Source: Larkinella sp. C7
Lineage (GTDB): Bacteria > Bacteroidota > Bacteroidia > Cytophagales > Spirosomataceae
Length of the DNA: 64,000 nucleotides
Direction: 5' to 3'
Assembly: GCF_006149005.1 (NCBI RefSeq)
Contig: NZ_VBSL01000003.1
Location: 124,001 to 188,000, forward strand
Within the stretch, counting starts at the first letter, position 1; each line of letters begins with the position of its first letter. The translations under genes were made by a program, and so were the position numbers. The notes under the pieces are model-generated. The model did no database searches and was not told where the DNA came from. It saw nothing but the letters and a program-made list of their open reading frames with translations. This document shows, one piece after another, positions 24,496-33,923 of the stretch.

Positions 24496-25446
24496 ATGAA
24501 GCCTTTATTTTGTTTCACCCTATTACTCTTGTTCACACTGGGTTGTCAGAAAGGGGAATTTGTTTTGCCAACTAATATTGGCTCAACGCTGCGAACATCT
24601 TCCGTTCGTCAAGCAAATGGCAACTACACCAATGAAACGAAAATAACGCATTACTTTGATCAGTACTGTCGGCTGGTGCAACGGAAAGAAGAATTATTTC
24701 AAGATGAAACTTTTCTTTACAATACCAAGAAGATAATTTATCTCTACAATACCGATGATTTGTTGATCGAAGAAAAGGTTTACGTCAATTATACGCCATT
24801 TTACGATACACCGGATAGGTTACTGGAACATCATACTTACGAATACGATAATCAGGGACGGATAAAAAGCATGGTTAAAAACGGAGAATTAGAGTGGAAA
24901 TTTGAGTATGATGATCCTAAAAAGCGAATTGATAGGTACAATTGTTCGCAGGGAAGGTGTAGCTTAAGCAGTTCGCTTGTTGATGGTAAACAAATTGATG
25001 TAATAGAAGGTAACTATAAATCTTCGACGCCCACCGATCTTTACGATATATACTGGGAGAGCACTTATGATGAGAAGGGAAACGAAGTTTTGATTGAACA
25101 AAAAAAGTATATGGAGAAGGAATACAATAAAAATAAACCATTAACCCGGATTACTATTGACTACGACACTAAAAAGACACCGCCTGTAGACATTTCTTAT
25201 GCTGATTTTAAAGGCTTTCCGGCCGGTTTTTATTCATTTGGAAAAAAACGTAATAACCGTCTTAAAGAAACCTGGTTAACCCATGACGGGAGTGTATTGG
25301 TGGGACATGTAGAAGTCAGGTATACGTATGACTACAATTCAGCAGGTTATCCCGCGCAGGTTTTGATCCGTAAATTGGATAAACTCACGAATAAAGAGTT
25401 GGAGCAGCCCATCTACTATCGTTATGAATACGGTTGCTCGAATTGA
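24496..25446 (+). CDS. Lipoprotein with RHS/YD-like repeats
   Basis: The 316-residue protein carries a lipoprotein signal (MKPLFCFTLLLLFTLGC, cysteine 17). The mature part has short segments resembling YD/RHS-type repeats (HTYEYDNQGRIKSMVKNG and WKFEYDDPKKRI, later VRYTYDYNSAGYPAQVLI), common in surface beta-rich Bacteroidota lipoproteins. The function is unknown. The gene is visibly more AT-rich than its neighbours. Confidence 0.65.
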   Translation: MKPLFCFTLLLLFTLGCQKGEFVLPTNIGSTLRTSSVRQANGNYTNETKITHYFDQYCRLVQRKEELFQDETFLYNTKKIIYLYNTDDLLIEEKVYVNYTPFYDTPDRLLEHHTYEYDNQGRIKSMVKNGELEWKFEYDDPKKRIDRYNCSQGRCSLSSSLVDGKQIDVIEGNYKSSTPTDLYDIYWESTYDEKGNEVLIEQKKYMEKEYNKNKPLTRITIDYDTKKTPPVDISYADFKGFPAGFYSFGKKRNNRLKETWLTHDGSVLVGHVEVRYTYDYNSAGYPAQVLIRKLDKLTNKELEQPIYYRYEYGCSN

Positions 25447-25518
25447 CTGCTTTTAGTATTGAATCGCAAACACGCATCGGCTTCTGGATAAAATACGAAA
25501 TGATTTTTCGGGTTTTCT

Positions 25519-25728
25519 ATGCTGAACTATTGGGAGGTATATAAAAAGCTGCAAACGCTATCTGCTCCTTATCAGACTGAGGTAGAGTATTTTATTGATT
25601 TTCTAATAGCGAAGCAAACCCAAGCGAACCCGCCTGAGAAAAGGCCGGTTTTTGGTAGTGCCAGGGGGCAATTCGAAATGTCGCCCGATTTTGATAAGCC
25701 GCTGGACGACTTTGATGATTGCCAATAA
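25519..25728 (+). CDS. DUF2281-like small protein
   Basis: This 69-residue protein begins MLNYWEVYKKLQTLSAPYQT and has an amphipathic helix (EVEYFIDFLIAKQ) followed by a flexible acidic tail with GSARGQFEMSPDFDKPLDDF. It resembles DUF2281 proteins, which often act as the antitoxin-like partner next to a PIN-domain toxin. No PIN gene follows; the next gene is isocitrate dehydrogenase. It may therefore be an orphan antitoxin remnant. Confidence 0.6.
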   Translation: MLNYWEVYKKLQTLSAPYQTEVEYFIDFLIAKQTQANPPEKRPVFGSARGQFEMSPDFDKPLDDFDDCQ

Positions 25729-25847
25729 CGGATTTACCACTGGCTATCCAATTCGCTGGCTTTGGTAACTCTTTTTGTTATTGAGTCCGTCTGCTCAGTT
25801 CCCCATTCTATTCCTCCGCTTTCATTTCCCGGTATTGGCAGAATTGT

Positions 25848-25855
25848 TACCTTTG
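25848..25855 (+). promoter_or_regulatory. Candidate -7 box for isocitrate dehydrogenase
   Basis: TACCTTTG matches TAnnTTTG 43 nt before the icd ATG. The expected TTG at 19-21 nt upstream is absent; one lies 10 nt upstream instead. The position is right for a housekeeping promoter. Confidence 0.4.
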
Positions 25856-25898
25856 CGGCTGATTTCCTGTATCGTTTCACTTGATTGATAGAAAACCA

Positions 25899-27119
25899 AT
25901 GGAGAAAATTAAAGTGGCAAATCCGGTTGTCGAACTGGATGGTGACGAAATGACCCGAATAATCTGGAAGTTTATCAAAGACAAACTCATCCTACCCTAC
26001 ATCGATGTTGACATTAAATACTACGATCTGGGCGTAGAATACCGCGATGAGACCAACGACCAGGTAACGATCGATGCCGCCAATGCCATCAAAGAATACG
26101 GTGTCGGTATCAAATGCGCCACCATCACGCCCGACGAAGACCGTGTCAAAGAATTCAATCTGAAACAAATGTGGAAATCGCCGAACGGCACCATCCGGAA
26201 CATTCTGGACGGTACGGTTTTCCGCGAACCCATCGTGATCAAAAACGTGCCGCGTCTGGTCACCAACTGGACGGCCCCGATCATCGTTGGTCGGCACGCG
26301 TTTGGTGACCAATACCGGGCGACGGATTTTCTGGTGCCGGGCAAAGGCAAGCTGACGATGAAGTTCGAAGGCGAAGACGGCACCGTTCAGGAATACGAAG
26401 TGTACCAGTTCCAGGGGCCGGGTGTGGCCATGGGTATGTATAACGTGGATGAATCCATCCGGGGTTTTGCCCATGCGTGTTTCAACATGGCGTTGCAGAA
26501 AAACTGGCCGCTGTACCTGTCGACTAAAAACACGATCCTGAAAAAATACGACGGTCGTTTCAAGGATATTTTCCAGGAAATTTACGAAGCCGAATTCAAG
26601 GCGAAAGGCGTTCACTACGAACACCGCCTGATCGACGACATGGTGGCATCGGCTCTGAAGTGGGAAGGTAACTTTGTGTGGGCGTGTAAAAACTACGACG
26701 GTGACGTTCAGTCGGATACTGTGGCCCAAGGTTTCGGTTCACTCGGTTTGATGACGTCCGTACTGGTGACGCCCGACGGCAAAACGATGGAAGCGGAAGC
26801 GGCTCACGGGACGGTTACGCGCCACTATCGCGAACACCAGAAAGGCAACCCGACTTCGACCAACCCGATTGCCTCGATTTTTGCCTGGACGCGCGGTCTG
26901 GCTTTCCGGGGTAAACTGGACGGCAACCAGGCGCTGATCGACTTCAGCCTGGCGCTGGAAGAAGTGTGCGTCGAAACCGTTGAAAGCGGAAAAATGACGA
27001 AAGATCTGGCCTTGTCGGCATTCCCGAGCGGCACCAAACTCGTCGCTGGTGAACACTACCTCAACACCGAAGATTTCCTGGAAGCACTGGATCAGAATCT
27101 GAAAGTGAAACTGGGTTAA
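25899..27119 (+). CDS. icd: NADP-dependent isocitrate dehydrogenase (homodimeric type)
   Basis: From ATG 25899 ([20 protein letters not shown]) the protein has 406 residues and fits the homodimeric, eukaryote-like NADP-IDH subfamily. It oxidatively decarboxylates isocitrate to 2-oxoglutarate in the TCA cycle. Substrate-site motifs are [18 protein letters not shown] and [10 protein letters not shown]; metal ligands lie in the [12 protein letters not shown] and NYDGDVQSD region; the nucleotide-site motif is [16 protein letters not shown] six codons upstream is a less likely start. A strong hairpin terminator follows. Confidence 0.96.
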   Translation: MEKIKVANPVVELDGDEMTRIIWKFIKDKLILPYIDVDIKYYDLGVEYRDETNDQVTIDAANAIKEYGVGIKCATITPDEDRVKEFNLKQMWKSPNGTIRNILDGTVFREPIVIKNVPRLVTNWTAPIIVGRHAFGDQYRATDFLVPGKGKLTMKFEGEDGTVQEYEVYQFQGPGVAMGMYNVDESIRGFAHACFNMALQKNWPLYLSTKNTILKKYDGRFKDIFQEIYEAEFKAKGVHYEHRLIDDMVASALKWEGNFVWACKNYDGDVQSDTVAQGFGSLGLMTSVLVTPDGKTMEAEAAHGTVTRHYREHQKGNPTSTNPIASIFAWTRGLAFRGKLDGNQALIDFSLALEEVCVETVESGKMTKDLALSAFPSGTKLVAGEHYLNTEDFLEALDQNLKVKLG

Positions 27120-27140
27120 TCGTAGAAATAATGCTGAGCA

Positions 27141-27182
27141 AAAGACCTGTGAGGTTTCAAAAACCTTGCAGGTCTTTTTTTT
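27141..27182 (+). terminator. Rho-independent terminator of icd
   Basis: A 17-bp stem (27141-27157 with 27161-27177, two mismatches) has a 3-nt loop and runs into eight or more T. It lies 21 nt after the icd stop and is the clearest intrinsic terminator in the window. Confidence 0.9.
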
Positions 27183-27233
27183 GTATTTTTCGCCAAATTC
27201 AACCCGCAGATTACCCTAAACCCGGCATACCGT

Positions 27234-28484
27234 ATGAAAAGAAATACCGCAATCTATGTAGTGATCGGTCTGCTGATGACGCTGGCTAATCCCGGTTTTG
27301 CGCAGAAGAAAACCGCTGTTAAAAAAGCTCCGTTGCTGACTGATCGTCAGCTTTGGCTGGCCGAAATGGATAAGATGGTTCGCCCGGTTTTGCGGAGTCT
27401 GGCGCACGACAGCCTCCGCATCGTGATGCCCCAGATCACTTCCCAACGGGTCGACAACAAGGCGCAGCGGGTTCAGGTGCAGTATCTGGAAGTGTTGGGT
27501 CGGGTGTTGAGCGGCATCGCGCCCTGGCTGCAACTCGAAGGCGGAACACCGGAAGAGGTGGCGCTGCGCAACCAATACCGGCAGTGGACGCTGCAGGGGC
27601 TGTCGAACGCACTGGATTCGACGAAGAACGATTACATGCGGTTCGATGTGGCCGCCCAGCAACTGGTCGATGCCTCCTTTCTGGCTTTTGCGTTCGTAAG
27701 GGCGCCCTGGCTCTGGGAAAACCTGGATGCAACCACCCGAAACCGCCTGGTCAACGGATTTAAAACGACCCGCCGGTACCGCCCCGGTCTCTCGAACTGG
27801 CTGCTGTTTTCGGCGATGACCGAAGCTTTTTTTTGCAAGTACGGCTACGAATGGGACCCCATGCGCATCGATTATGCCCTGCAACAACTGGAGCAGTGGT
27901 ATGTGGGGGATGGGATGTATTCCGACGGCACGCACTTTGCGTTCGACTACTACAACAGCTACGTCATGCAGCCCTATCTGGCTGCGATTTCCGGGATTAT
28001 TAATGGTAAGAACGGGTCATACAAAGACATGACGCTGAAAATAAAGAAGCGCAATGAGCGCTATGCCGTGATTCAGGAGCGATTGATCAACACGGATGGC
28101 ACCTTTCCCGCGACGGGCCGTTCGATCATTTACCGGGGAGCGGCTTTTCATCACCTCGCCGACATGGCCTGGCGCCAAGCCCTGCCGGAACAACTCAAAC
28201 CGGCCCAGGTGCGCGGTGCCCTGACGGCAGTGCTGAAAAAAACGCTGGAGAGTCCTTCTACCTATCGCAACGGCTGGCTGACCCTCGGTTTGTATGGTTC
28301 ACAGCCCGACATTGCCGACGTTTACAACAACCAGGGCAGTCCCTACCTTTGCACCGCTCTTTTCCTGCCCCTTGGCTTGCCCGATTCCGACCCGTTTTGG
28401 GCCGATGCGCCGGTCAAATGGAGTGCACAGAAAATCTGGAGTGGCGAAGATTTTCCCAACGACCACAGCGTCGATTTGAGGTAA
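27234..28484 (+). CDS. Exported DUF2264 protein
   Basis: The 416-residue protein has a signal peptide (MKRNTAIYVVIGLLMTLANPGFAQ). The body matches DUF2264, an alpha/alpha-barrel family often found beside glycan-degradation genes in Bacteroidota; typical motifs are WLLFSAMTEAFF, YVGDGMYSDGTHFAFDYYNS and GRSIIYRGAAFHHLADMAWR. The family is thought to act on carbohydrates, but the reaction is unassigned. No glycoside partner is adjacent here. Confidence 0.87.
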   Translation: MKRNTAIYVVIGLLMTLANPGFAQKKTAVKKAPLLTDRQLWLAEMDKMVRPVLRSLAHDSLRIVMPQITSQRVDNKAQRVQVQYLEVLGRVLSGIAPWLQLEGGTPEEVALRNQYRQWTLQGLSNALDSTKNDYMRFDVAAQQLVDASFLAFAFVRAPWLWENLDATTRNRLVNGFKTTRRYRPGLSNWLLFSAMTEAFFCKYGYEWDPMRIDYALQQLEQWYVGDGMYSDGTHFAFDYYNSYVMQPYLAAISGIINGKNGSYKDMTLKIKKRNERYAVIQERLINTDGTFPATGRSIIYRGAAFHHLADMAWRQALPEQLKPAQVRGALTAVLKKTLESPSTYRNGWLTLGLYGSQPDIADVYNNQGSPYLCTALFLPLGLPDSDPFWADAPVKWSAQKIWSGEDFPNDHSVDLR

Positions 28485-28507
28485 CTCATTTAAGACAAGA
28501 CCTTTAG

Positions 28508-28690
28508 CAGAAAAACCAATGGAAAGGCTTACCCCGGAGGGTTTTTCTGTCAATAGAGACCGGCTTGTTCTTCGTTCAGCCCCAGGAGGGGCGTTCTAAT
28601 GGCTATTTCGGTGTTTAAGGCCGCCCCTGCCGGGGCTTACACCATTGACTGGGCTTGCGTAGCAATTGACACAAAACCCCTTCGGGGTAA
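28508..28690. repeat. Cluster of palindromes after the DUF2264 gene
   Basis: Three hairpins follow one another. CAGAAAAACC pairs with GGTTTTTCTG (28508-28517 with 28540-28549). GCCCCAGGAGGGGCG, around 28580, pairs with CGCCCCTGCCGGGGC, around 28621, at 13 of 15 positions. ACCCC-TTCG-GGGT lies near 28676-28688. The first could terminate the DUF2264 transcript. The gap 28485-28774 contains no gene. Confidence 0.65.
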
Positions 28691-28774
28691 AATGGTGATC
28701 GAATGAATAAAACCGCTGCAAGAATGGCCTTTAGGCTAGGTCGGTTTTCGGGATCACCCGACGAATAAACCCAT

Positions 28775-30664
28775 TTACTTGCGTTTGCGGCCGTTGTAAT
28801 TCCCCGTATACCGATTGGTACTTTCCTTTTTGGCACTTCCCAAAAGCCGTTCGAGCAAATCCGGGCGGTTGAGCTTGGTCAGCCGGTCGCGAATCCAGTT
28901 TTTGTATTCGGGTTTGTACCAGAAGAAATAGTTATTCTGGTTCTTCTTTTCCTCCCGGGTCTTGGCGGTTTTCACCGGTTTCAGCGTGTACGGATGAACG
29001 CCGGAGTAATAGATAACTTCGGCCACCGTCATCGGTGTGGGCGTAAAGTCCTGAACCTGTTCGAGTTGGAAGCCGAGGTCTTTGGTTTCGGCGGCTAGGT
29101 TGGCCATATCCTGTTCTTCACAGCCGGGGTGTGACGAAATGAAGTACGGAATCAGCGGCTGCTTGAGGTTGAATTTTTCCTGAATCTTGTCGTATTTCTC
29201 CTTAAAGAGCCTGAAGTATTTGAACGACGGTTTTCGCATCACCCGCAGCGTGTCGTCCGACGTATGCTCGGGCGCGACCTTCAGCCGACCCGACACGTGG
29301 CGCGTAACGAGTTGCTCCATGTATTCGTCGTGGTTGCCATCCTGATTGTTTTTGTTGAAATCATCGACCAGTAAATCGTAGCGTACGCCCGAACCCACAA
29401 ACGCCTTTTTGATAGCGGGGTGGGCGTCGACTTTGCGATACAGCTCCGTCATCGGCTTGTGCGACGTATCGAGGTTAGAGCAAATTACCGGGTGAATGCA
29501 ACTCGGGCTTTGGCACCGGGCGCAGATCGATTCGTCTTTGCCCTTCATCTTATACATATTGGCCGATGGCCCGCCCAGATCCGAGATGTACCCTTTGAAT
29601 TCGGGATGCTTCGTAATTTCTTCGACTTCTTTCAGAACCGACTTTTCGCTGCGGGAAGCAACGAACTTCCCCTGGTGCGCCGAAATGGTGCAGAAACTAC
29701 AACCGCCAAAACAACCCCGGTGCATGTTGACCGAAAACTTGATCATCTCATAGGACGGAATCGGTCCCCGTTTTTTGTATTTCGGGTGTGGCAGGCGGGT
29801 GTAGGGTAAATCGAACGACTGGTCGATTTCGGCTTCTTCCATTGTCTTGAACGGCGGATTGATCACCAGAATCTGATCGCCGACTTTCTGAAGAATCCGG
29901 TTGGCCTGCCACTTGTTCGACTCCACCTCCACAATTTTGAAGTTGGCCGCGTACTTGATTTTATCTTCCAGACAGACCTCGTGACTTGCGAGTTCAACCG
30001 AACTCCACTCATTGTAATCGCGCAGTTCGGTGCTGGCATCGTGCAGAAAAGCCACCTGATTAATGTTCCGCATCAACGAAAACGGCACACCCTGCCGCGC
30101 CAGTTTGAGAATTTCGCGGAGCGGTTGCTCGCCCATACCGTACACCAGCATATCGGCCCCGGCATCCACCAGAATCGACGGCATCAGTTTGTCCTGCCAG
30201 TAGTCGTAATGCGTCACCCGACGCAGCGAAGCCTCGATGCCGCCGAGCAAAACCGGCACATCGGGGTAAATTTCTTTCAGGATTTTGGTATACACAATGG
30301 TGGCATAGTCGGGCCGGAAACCCGCTTCACCGCCGGGCGTGTAGGAGTCATTGGAGCGCAGGCGTTTGTTGGCCGTATAGTGGTTGACCATCGAATCCAT
30401 ACAACCCGCCGTCACGCCAAAGAAGTATTTGGGCTTGCCAAACTTCCGGAAATCGCGCAGGTCGTCTTTCCAGTTGGGTTGGGCAATGATAGCAACCCGA
30501 AAGCCCTCACTTTCCATGATGCGGCCAATCACAGCGGTTCCAAAAGCCGGGTGGTCTACATAAGCATCCCCTGAAACAAGCACAATATCAACTTCATCCC
30601 AGCCTCTTTTTTCGACTTCTTTCATCGTCAGAGGCAACCAGTCTGTCAGGGGTCTTTCAATCAT
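28775..30664 (-). CDS. ygiQ: YgiQ-family radical SAM protein (UPF0313)
   Basis: With the ATG at 30664 (MIERPLTDWLPLT) the protein has 629 residues. The radical SAM cluster motif is CFGGCSFCTISAHQGK, preceded by an N-terminal B12-binding-like region (DIVLVSGDAYVDHPAFG, FGVTAGCMDSMVNHYT). Further motifs are RLKVAPEHTSD and YFISSHPGCEEQDM, and the lysine-rich C-terminal tail is usual. UPF0313 proteins are widespread radical SAM enzymes of unknown reaction. A cysteine-rich segment (CARCQSPSCIHPVIC) could bind a second cluster. Confidence 0.95.
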   Translation of the reverse strand: MIERPLTDWLPLTMKEVEKRGWDEVDIVLVSGDAYVDHPAFGTAVIGRIMESEGFRVAIIAQPNWKDDLRDFRKFGKPKYFFGVTAGCMDSMVNHYTANKRLRSNDSYTPGGEAGFRPDYATIVYTKILKEIYPDVPVLLGGIEASLRRVTHYDYWQDKLMPSILVDAGADMLVYGMGEQPLREILKLARQGVPFSLMRNINQVAFLHDASTELRDYNEWSSVELASHEVCLEDKIKYAANFKIVEVESNKWQANRILQKVGDQILVINPPFKTMEEAEIDQSFDLPYTRLPHPKYKKRGPIPSYEMIKFSVNMHRGCFGGCSFCTISAHQGKFVASRSEKSVLKEVEEITKHPEFKGYISDLGGPSANMYKMKGKDESICARCQSPSCIHPVICSNLDTSHKPMTELYRKVDAHPAIKKAFVGSGVRYDLLVDDFNKNNQDGNHDEYMEQLVTRHVSGRLKVAPEHTSDDTLRVMRKPSFKYFRLFKEKYDKIQEKFNLKQPLIPYFISSHPGCEEQDMANLAAETKDLGFQLEQVQDFTPTPMTVAEVIYYSGVHPYTLKPVKTAKTREEKKNQNNYFFWYKPEYKNWIRDRLTKLNRPDLLERLLGSAKKESTNRYTGNYNGRKRK

Positions 30665-30749
30665 GAGCACGTGAATTAGCTATCTCAGAACCATCGAAAG
30701 TACGAAATAATTCATTCAAAGCCCTAATCTATCGTGGATTGCAACTTCA

Positions 30750-32033
30750 TTACGGCTTGGCGTGCCGCATTTCCAGCCCCACCGACGTCCGGGGTTTAAA
30801 ACCCGCCCACGGCTCGGTCGTGGCGGTTTCCGGCAGATCCAGGTACTTCGCGTAGTCGAGTTTCTTGAGGTGAATGCCCAGAAAGGCGGTGACAAAATGC
30901 TGGTTGATGTTGTTGATCCGGCGTTCGTTCCAGGCCGGTTCCGAAAAATGCTGGTAATCGTCGAGCGGCTGACCGGGCTTCAGCGTAGCCGCCGGGGGCG
31001 GGTTGGGGGCCACGTTGTGCCGGGCGTTGACGTAGGTCAGCAAATACCGGTCGGCGTTGACGGCGCCGTCGTAAATGGCTTTGATGCCTTTCTCGTAGCC
31101 CGAAACGTCGTCTTTGCTGCCGGCGACAAACAGCGTCGGCCCGGTCAGGCCCGCCAGTCCTTCAGCATCCCAGACACCCCGTTCCATCCCCCAGGGCGCA
31201 AACGCCACCGTGGCTTTGATGCGCGGATCAATCGTGGCTTTGTAGCCGGGATCGCTCAGGGTGCGGGTTTGCAGGGCCGTGCTGCCCCCCGCCAACTGAC
31301 CGAAGAATTTGACGGCCTGGGCGCTATACCCGGCACCCATCACGTTGAGTGCGCCGTAGCCACCCATCGAATAGCCGATTAGGGCGGTATTGTTGGTATC
31401 GACCAAACCGCTCAGAAAGCTTTTAGCGGTTTTGGTACTCAGCCGCGCCATTTCATTCAGCACAAACAGGTCGTCAAGCGAGCGGTTGAGCAGGGTGCTC
31501 GGAAAACCGGCCAGATCCTGATACGTCGATTCGGTGTGGCCAATGGCGACCACGACGTAGCCTTTGGATGCCAGATTTTCCGTCAAGTACGTCAGCAGCA
31601 GCCGCGAACCCGGATATCCGTGCGACACAATAACCAGCGGAAATGCTCCTTGAGATCCATCCGGTTCGGCTTCGCGCAAGGCCCGGCCGCCAAAGGTGAA
31701 CGGCACCAGCGGGCGTTTGGGATCGTTGGCGCGGCCCAGCGCGTCTTCGTAGGTGACGAGTTGCGGTTTCCCCGCCGGTATTTTGGCGGGATACCAGACT
31801 TCCACGGTTAAGGGCCGGTCATACAGCGGACTCTTGCCTTCTTTGGTATGCAGCACATCGACCTGCGCCGTGTGAATGAGTTTTAAGGTTCGAACACCGA
31901 CGGCGTGGGGGCCGCGTGGGGCCAGTTCGGGGGCGTCGGGCAGGAGGTCACCGGGCAAAAAAGCGTCGGCGGTTGTTTGGGCTTTGGTCAGAACAGTAAC
32001 GCCCAGGAGCAGGATCAATAGAATATTTTTCAA
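30750..32033 (-). CDS. Exported alpha/beta hydrolase (PAF-acetylhydrolase-like)
   Basis: The 427-residue protein has a signal peptide MKNILLILLLGVTVLTKAQ that starts at a TTG codon; no in-frame ATG is visible upstream. The hydrolase fold shows VSHGYPGSR, the nucleophile elbow IGYSMGGYGALNV, and LFVAGSKDDVSGYEKG for the acid. It resembles the dienelactone-hydrolase/PAF-acetylhydrolase type. It should act in the periplasm on an ester; the substrate is unknown. Confidence 0.85.
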   Translation of the reverse strand: MKNILLILLLGVTVLTKAQTTADAFLPGDLLPDAPELAPRGPHAVGVRTLKLIHTAQVDVLHTKEGKSPLYDRPLTVEVWYPAKIPAGKPQLVTYEDALGRANDPKRPLVPFTFGGRALREAEPDGSQGAFPLVIVSHGYPGSRLLLTYLTENLASKGYVVVAIGHTESTYQDLAGFPSTLLNRSLDDLFVLNEMARLSTKTAKSFLSGLVDTNNTALIGYSMGGYGALNVMGAGYSAQAVKFFGQLAGGSTALQTRTLSDPGYKATIDPRIKATVAFAPWGMERGVWDAEGLAGLTGPTLFVAGSKDDVSGYEKGIKAIYDGAVNADRYLLTYVNARHNVAPNPPPAATLKPGQPLDDYQHFSEPAWNERRINNINQHFVTAFLGIHLKKLDYAKYLDLPETATTEPWAGFKPRTSVGLEMRHAKP

Positions 32034-32279
32034 GGTTGAAAGTTGGTTTGTACGGAATTGGTTTATCCTGATGAAACGTTTCGTTTGATTAGCAGAAGAG
32101 GATATTAAAAAAAAATATCACCGCTGGTTGGTGATAAGAAGAATGAACAAATTTCATGATAAAGGAATCGTTTCTGTGCGGGGAAACCCCGTTGCGGTGG
32201 CTAGCTGAGTTGAACTTAAAAGAGAAATCCGGCGCCAAACTACTCTACAAAAACCGCTGATTACAACCCGCAAATTCGC

Positions 32280-32287
32280 TACTTTTG
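32280..32287 (+). promoter_or_regulatory. Candidate promoter of the ArsC-like gene
   Basis: TACTTTTG matches the -7 consensus, with CTG (close to TTG) at 32257-32259, 20 nt upstream, and the ATG 20 nt downstream. The rest of the 32034-32306 gap holds only a 7-bp hairpin, TATCACC/GGTGATA (32116-32136). Confidence 0.5.
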
Positions 32288-32306
32288 CGGCTCATAAACG
32301 CCATTC

Positions 32307-32654
32307 ATGTACACCCTCTACGCCATTCCGAATTGCGATACCGTGAAAAAAGCCCGCGTCTGGCTGGCTGAACACGGCATTGCGTACCAGTTTCACGACT
32401 ACAAAAAACAGGGCATCGACCGGAAAACGATTGAACACTGGCTGACGCAAAAACCGTGGGAAGAACTGGTGAACCGCGCCGGAACGACCTGGAAAAAACT
32501 GCCCGAGGCCGAAAAACCGACCCGGATGGAAGACGCCATCGCGCTGATGATCGACAGGCCATCGGTGATTCGCCGACCGCTGATCGAAGCAGAAAATCAG
32601 ATTATTGCACTCGGGTTTAAACCGGAAGTCTACGAAAATGTGTTCTCAACGTAG
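32307..32654 (+). CDS. ArsC/Spx-family reductase (YffB type)
   Basis: The 115-residue protein has the ArsC/Spx fold with a single active cysteine, C10 in IPNCDTVKKARVWL, followed by FHDYKKQGI and the conserved IRRPLIE near the C-terminus. This branch (YffB-like) has a glutathione- or thioredoxin-related thiol role rather than proven arsenate reduction. It heads a likely operon with a truncated globin and a DUF2306 membrane protein, a grouping that suggests redox or nitrosative stress. Confidence 0.9.
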   Translation: MYTLYAIPNCDTVKKARVWLAEHGIAYQFHDYKKQGIDRKTIEHWLTQKPWEELVNRAGTTWKKLPEAEKPTRMEDAIALMIDRPSVIRRPLIEAENQIIALGFKPEVYENVFST

Positions 32655-32676
32655 TAACGTATAAAACCGGGAGTTG

Positions 32677-33078
32677 ATGAGCAAACGAACGCTGGATTCA
32701 CCGGAAGCCATCCGGTTTTTGGTGGATTCATTTTATGAGAAAGTACAGGCCGACGACTTCATCGGCCCCATTTTTACCGATGTCGCCCACGTCGACTGGG
32801 CGAAGCATTTACCCAAGATGTACGCCTTCTGGGAAAACATCATTCTGGGCAACGACGCCTATCACGGTCATCCGTTTCGTCCCCATCTGCTCATCAACCA
32901 GCAACATACGCTGACGCTCGACCATTTTGAGCGGTGGCTGACGCTGTTTTCGGAAACGCTCACGGAGCATTTCGAGGGAACGAATGCCGAGTTAACTCGC
33001 CAGCGCGCTACGCAGATTGCCTTGGTCTGGAACCATAAATTCGAGTACATCAACAACGATTCGCACATGGGCGGCTGA
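32677..33078 (+). CDS. Group III truncated hemoglobin
   Basis: The 133-residue globin is of the group III (trHb3) class. The family motifs are FYEKVQADDFIGPIF, FWENIILGNDAYHGHPFRPH and DHFERWLTLF; the proximal heme histidine is probably H83 in the last. Such globins bind O2 or NO and are linked to detoxification or redox sensing. A TTG directly before the ATG is an alternative start. It lies 22 nt after the ArsC-like gene. Confidence 0.9.
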   Translation: MSKRTLDSPEAIRFLVDSFYEKVQADDFIGPIFTDVAHVDWAKHLPKMYAFWENIILGNDAYHGHPFRPHLLINQQHTLTLDHFERWLTLFSETLTEHFEGTNAELTRQRATQIALVWNHKFEYINNDSHMGG

Positions 33079-33125
33079 TCAAGATTTGCAATCTGAACCT
33101 GCCACCCGTAATTTTCGAAAACACA

Positions 33126-33770
33126 ATGCTCCTGAAAAGGCTCTTTAGCAAGGTCGCCACCGGGTTAGGGTATTTCCTGATTTTCGGCGTGGCAATCTAT
33201 GCCCTGGCCTATTTTCTGCCGGGCTACCAACCCGGTTTTCTCAACAACAAACCGCTGGGCAACCTGTTCTGGCGAACGGTCTTCTTCACCCACGTTGGTC
33301 TGGGTGCTGTTGCGCTGAGTCTGGGGCCGTTTCAATTCTCCCGCCAACTCCGCCAGCGCCGGGTGGGGTTACACCGGCGACTGGGAAAACTCTACGTGTT
33401 CAGCATCCTGGTAGCGAGCGTGGCCGCATTCTGCGCAGCCTGGTTTGCCAGCACGGGCTGGGTGGCGGCTGTGGGTTTTGCCGGTTTGGCAATTGCCTGG
33501 TTTTACACGACGTTCCGCGCCTATCAGGCCATCCGTCGGGGCCAGATCCGCAGCCATCAGGAATGGATGTTTCGCAGTTATGCCGCCACCCTATCAGCGG
33601 TGACACTGCGGATCATCTTACCCGTCGAGCTAGCGGTTTTTCACCTGCCGTTTTCGGTGGCATTCCCGGTCGTAGCCTGGTTATGCTGGGTGCCGAATCT
33701 GGTTTTTGTGGAGTGGTGGATAACGCGAAGAAACCGGGCCAATACCGCCGATGTGGTCTGGAACGGTTGA
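33126..33770 (+). CDS. DUF2306 integral membrane protein
   Basis: The 214-residue protein has about five hydrophobic segments and the DUF2306 motifs HVGLGAVALSLGPFQFS, LHRRLGKLYVFSIL and RSHQEWMFRSYAATLSAVTL. Conserved histidines in HVG, HRR and SHQ suggest a heme- or metal-binding site, as proposed for the family, but this is unproven. It ends the probable ArsC-globin-DUF2306 operon. Confidence 0.85.
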   Translation: MLLKRLFSKVATGLGYFLIFGVAIYALAYFLPGYQPGFLNNKPLGNLFWRTVFFTHVGLGAVALSLGPFQFSRQLRQRRVGLHRRLGKLYVFSILVASVAAFCAAWFASTGWVAAVGFAGLAIAWFYTTFRAYQAIRRGQIRSHQEWMFRSYAATLSAVTLRIILPVELAVFHLPFSVAFPVVAWLCWVPNLVFVEWWITRRNRANTADVVWNG

Positions 33771-33782
33771 ATGCGCAGCGAC

Positions 33783-33923
33783 TTATAACACGGTATTTTT
33801 GTTTCGTCGGCATCGTTCACTGCAATATTTCACCTCGCTCCAGACGGTTTCCCATTTTTTTCGCCAGCTAAACGGTCTTCCACAAACCACACAGATTTTT
33901 GTGGGTAAATCCTGCTTTTTCAT
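33783..33923 (-). CDS. DUF2256 zinc-knuckle protein (46 residues)
   Basis: This is a very short gene easily missed by length cut-offs. The product begins [20 protein letters not shown] and continues through [18 protein letters not shown]; the whole matches the DUF2256 pattern with cysteines C11, C14, C34 and C38, expected to bind zinc. The ATG is directly adjacent to the flavin reductase stop codon (TAAATG, no gap), so translation is coupled. DUF2256 genes are often found next to photolyase/cryptochrome genes; here the partner is a flavoprotein. Its function is unknown. Confidence 0.9.
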   Translation of the reverse strand: MKKQDLPTKICVVCGRPFSWRKKWETVWSEVKYCSERCRRNKNTVL

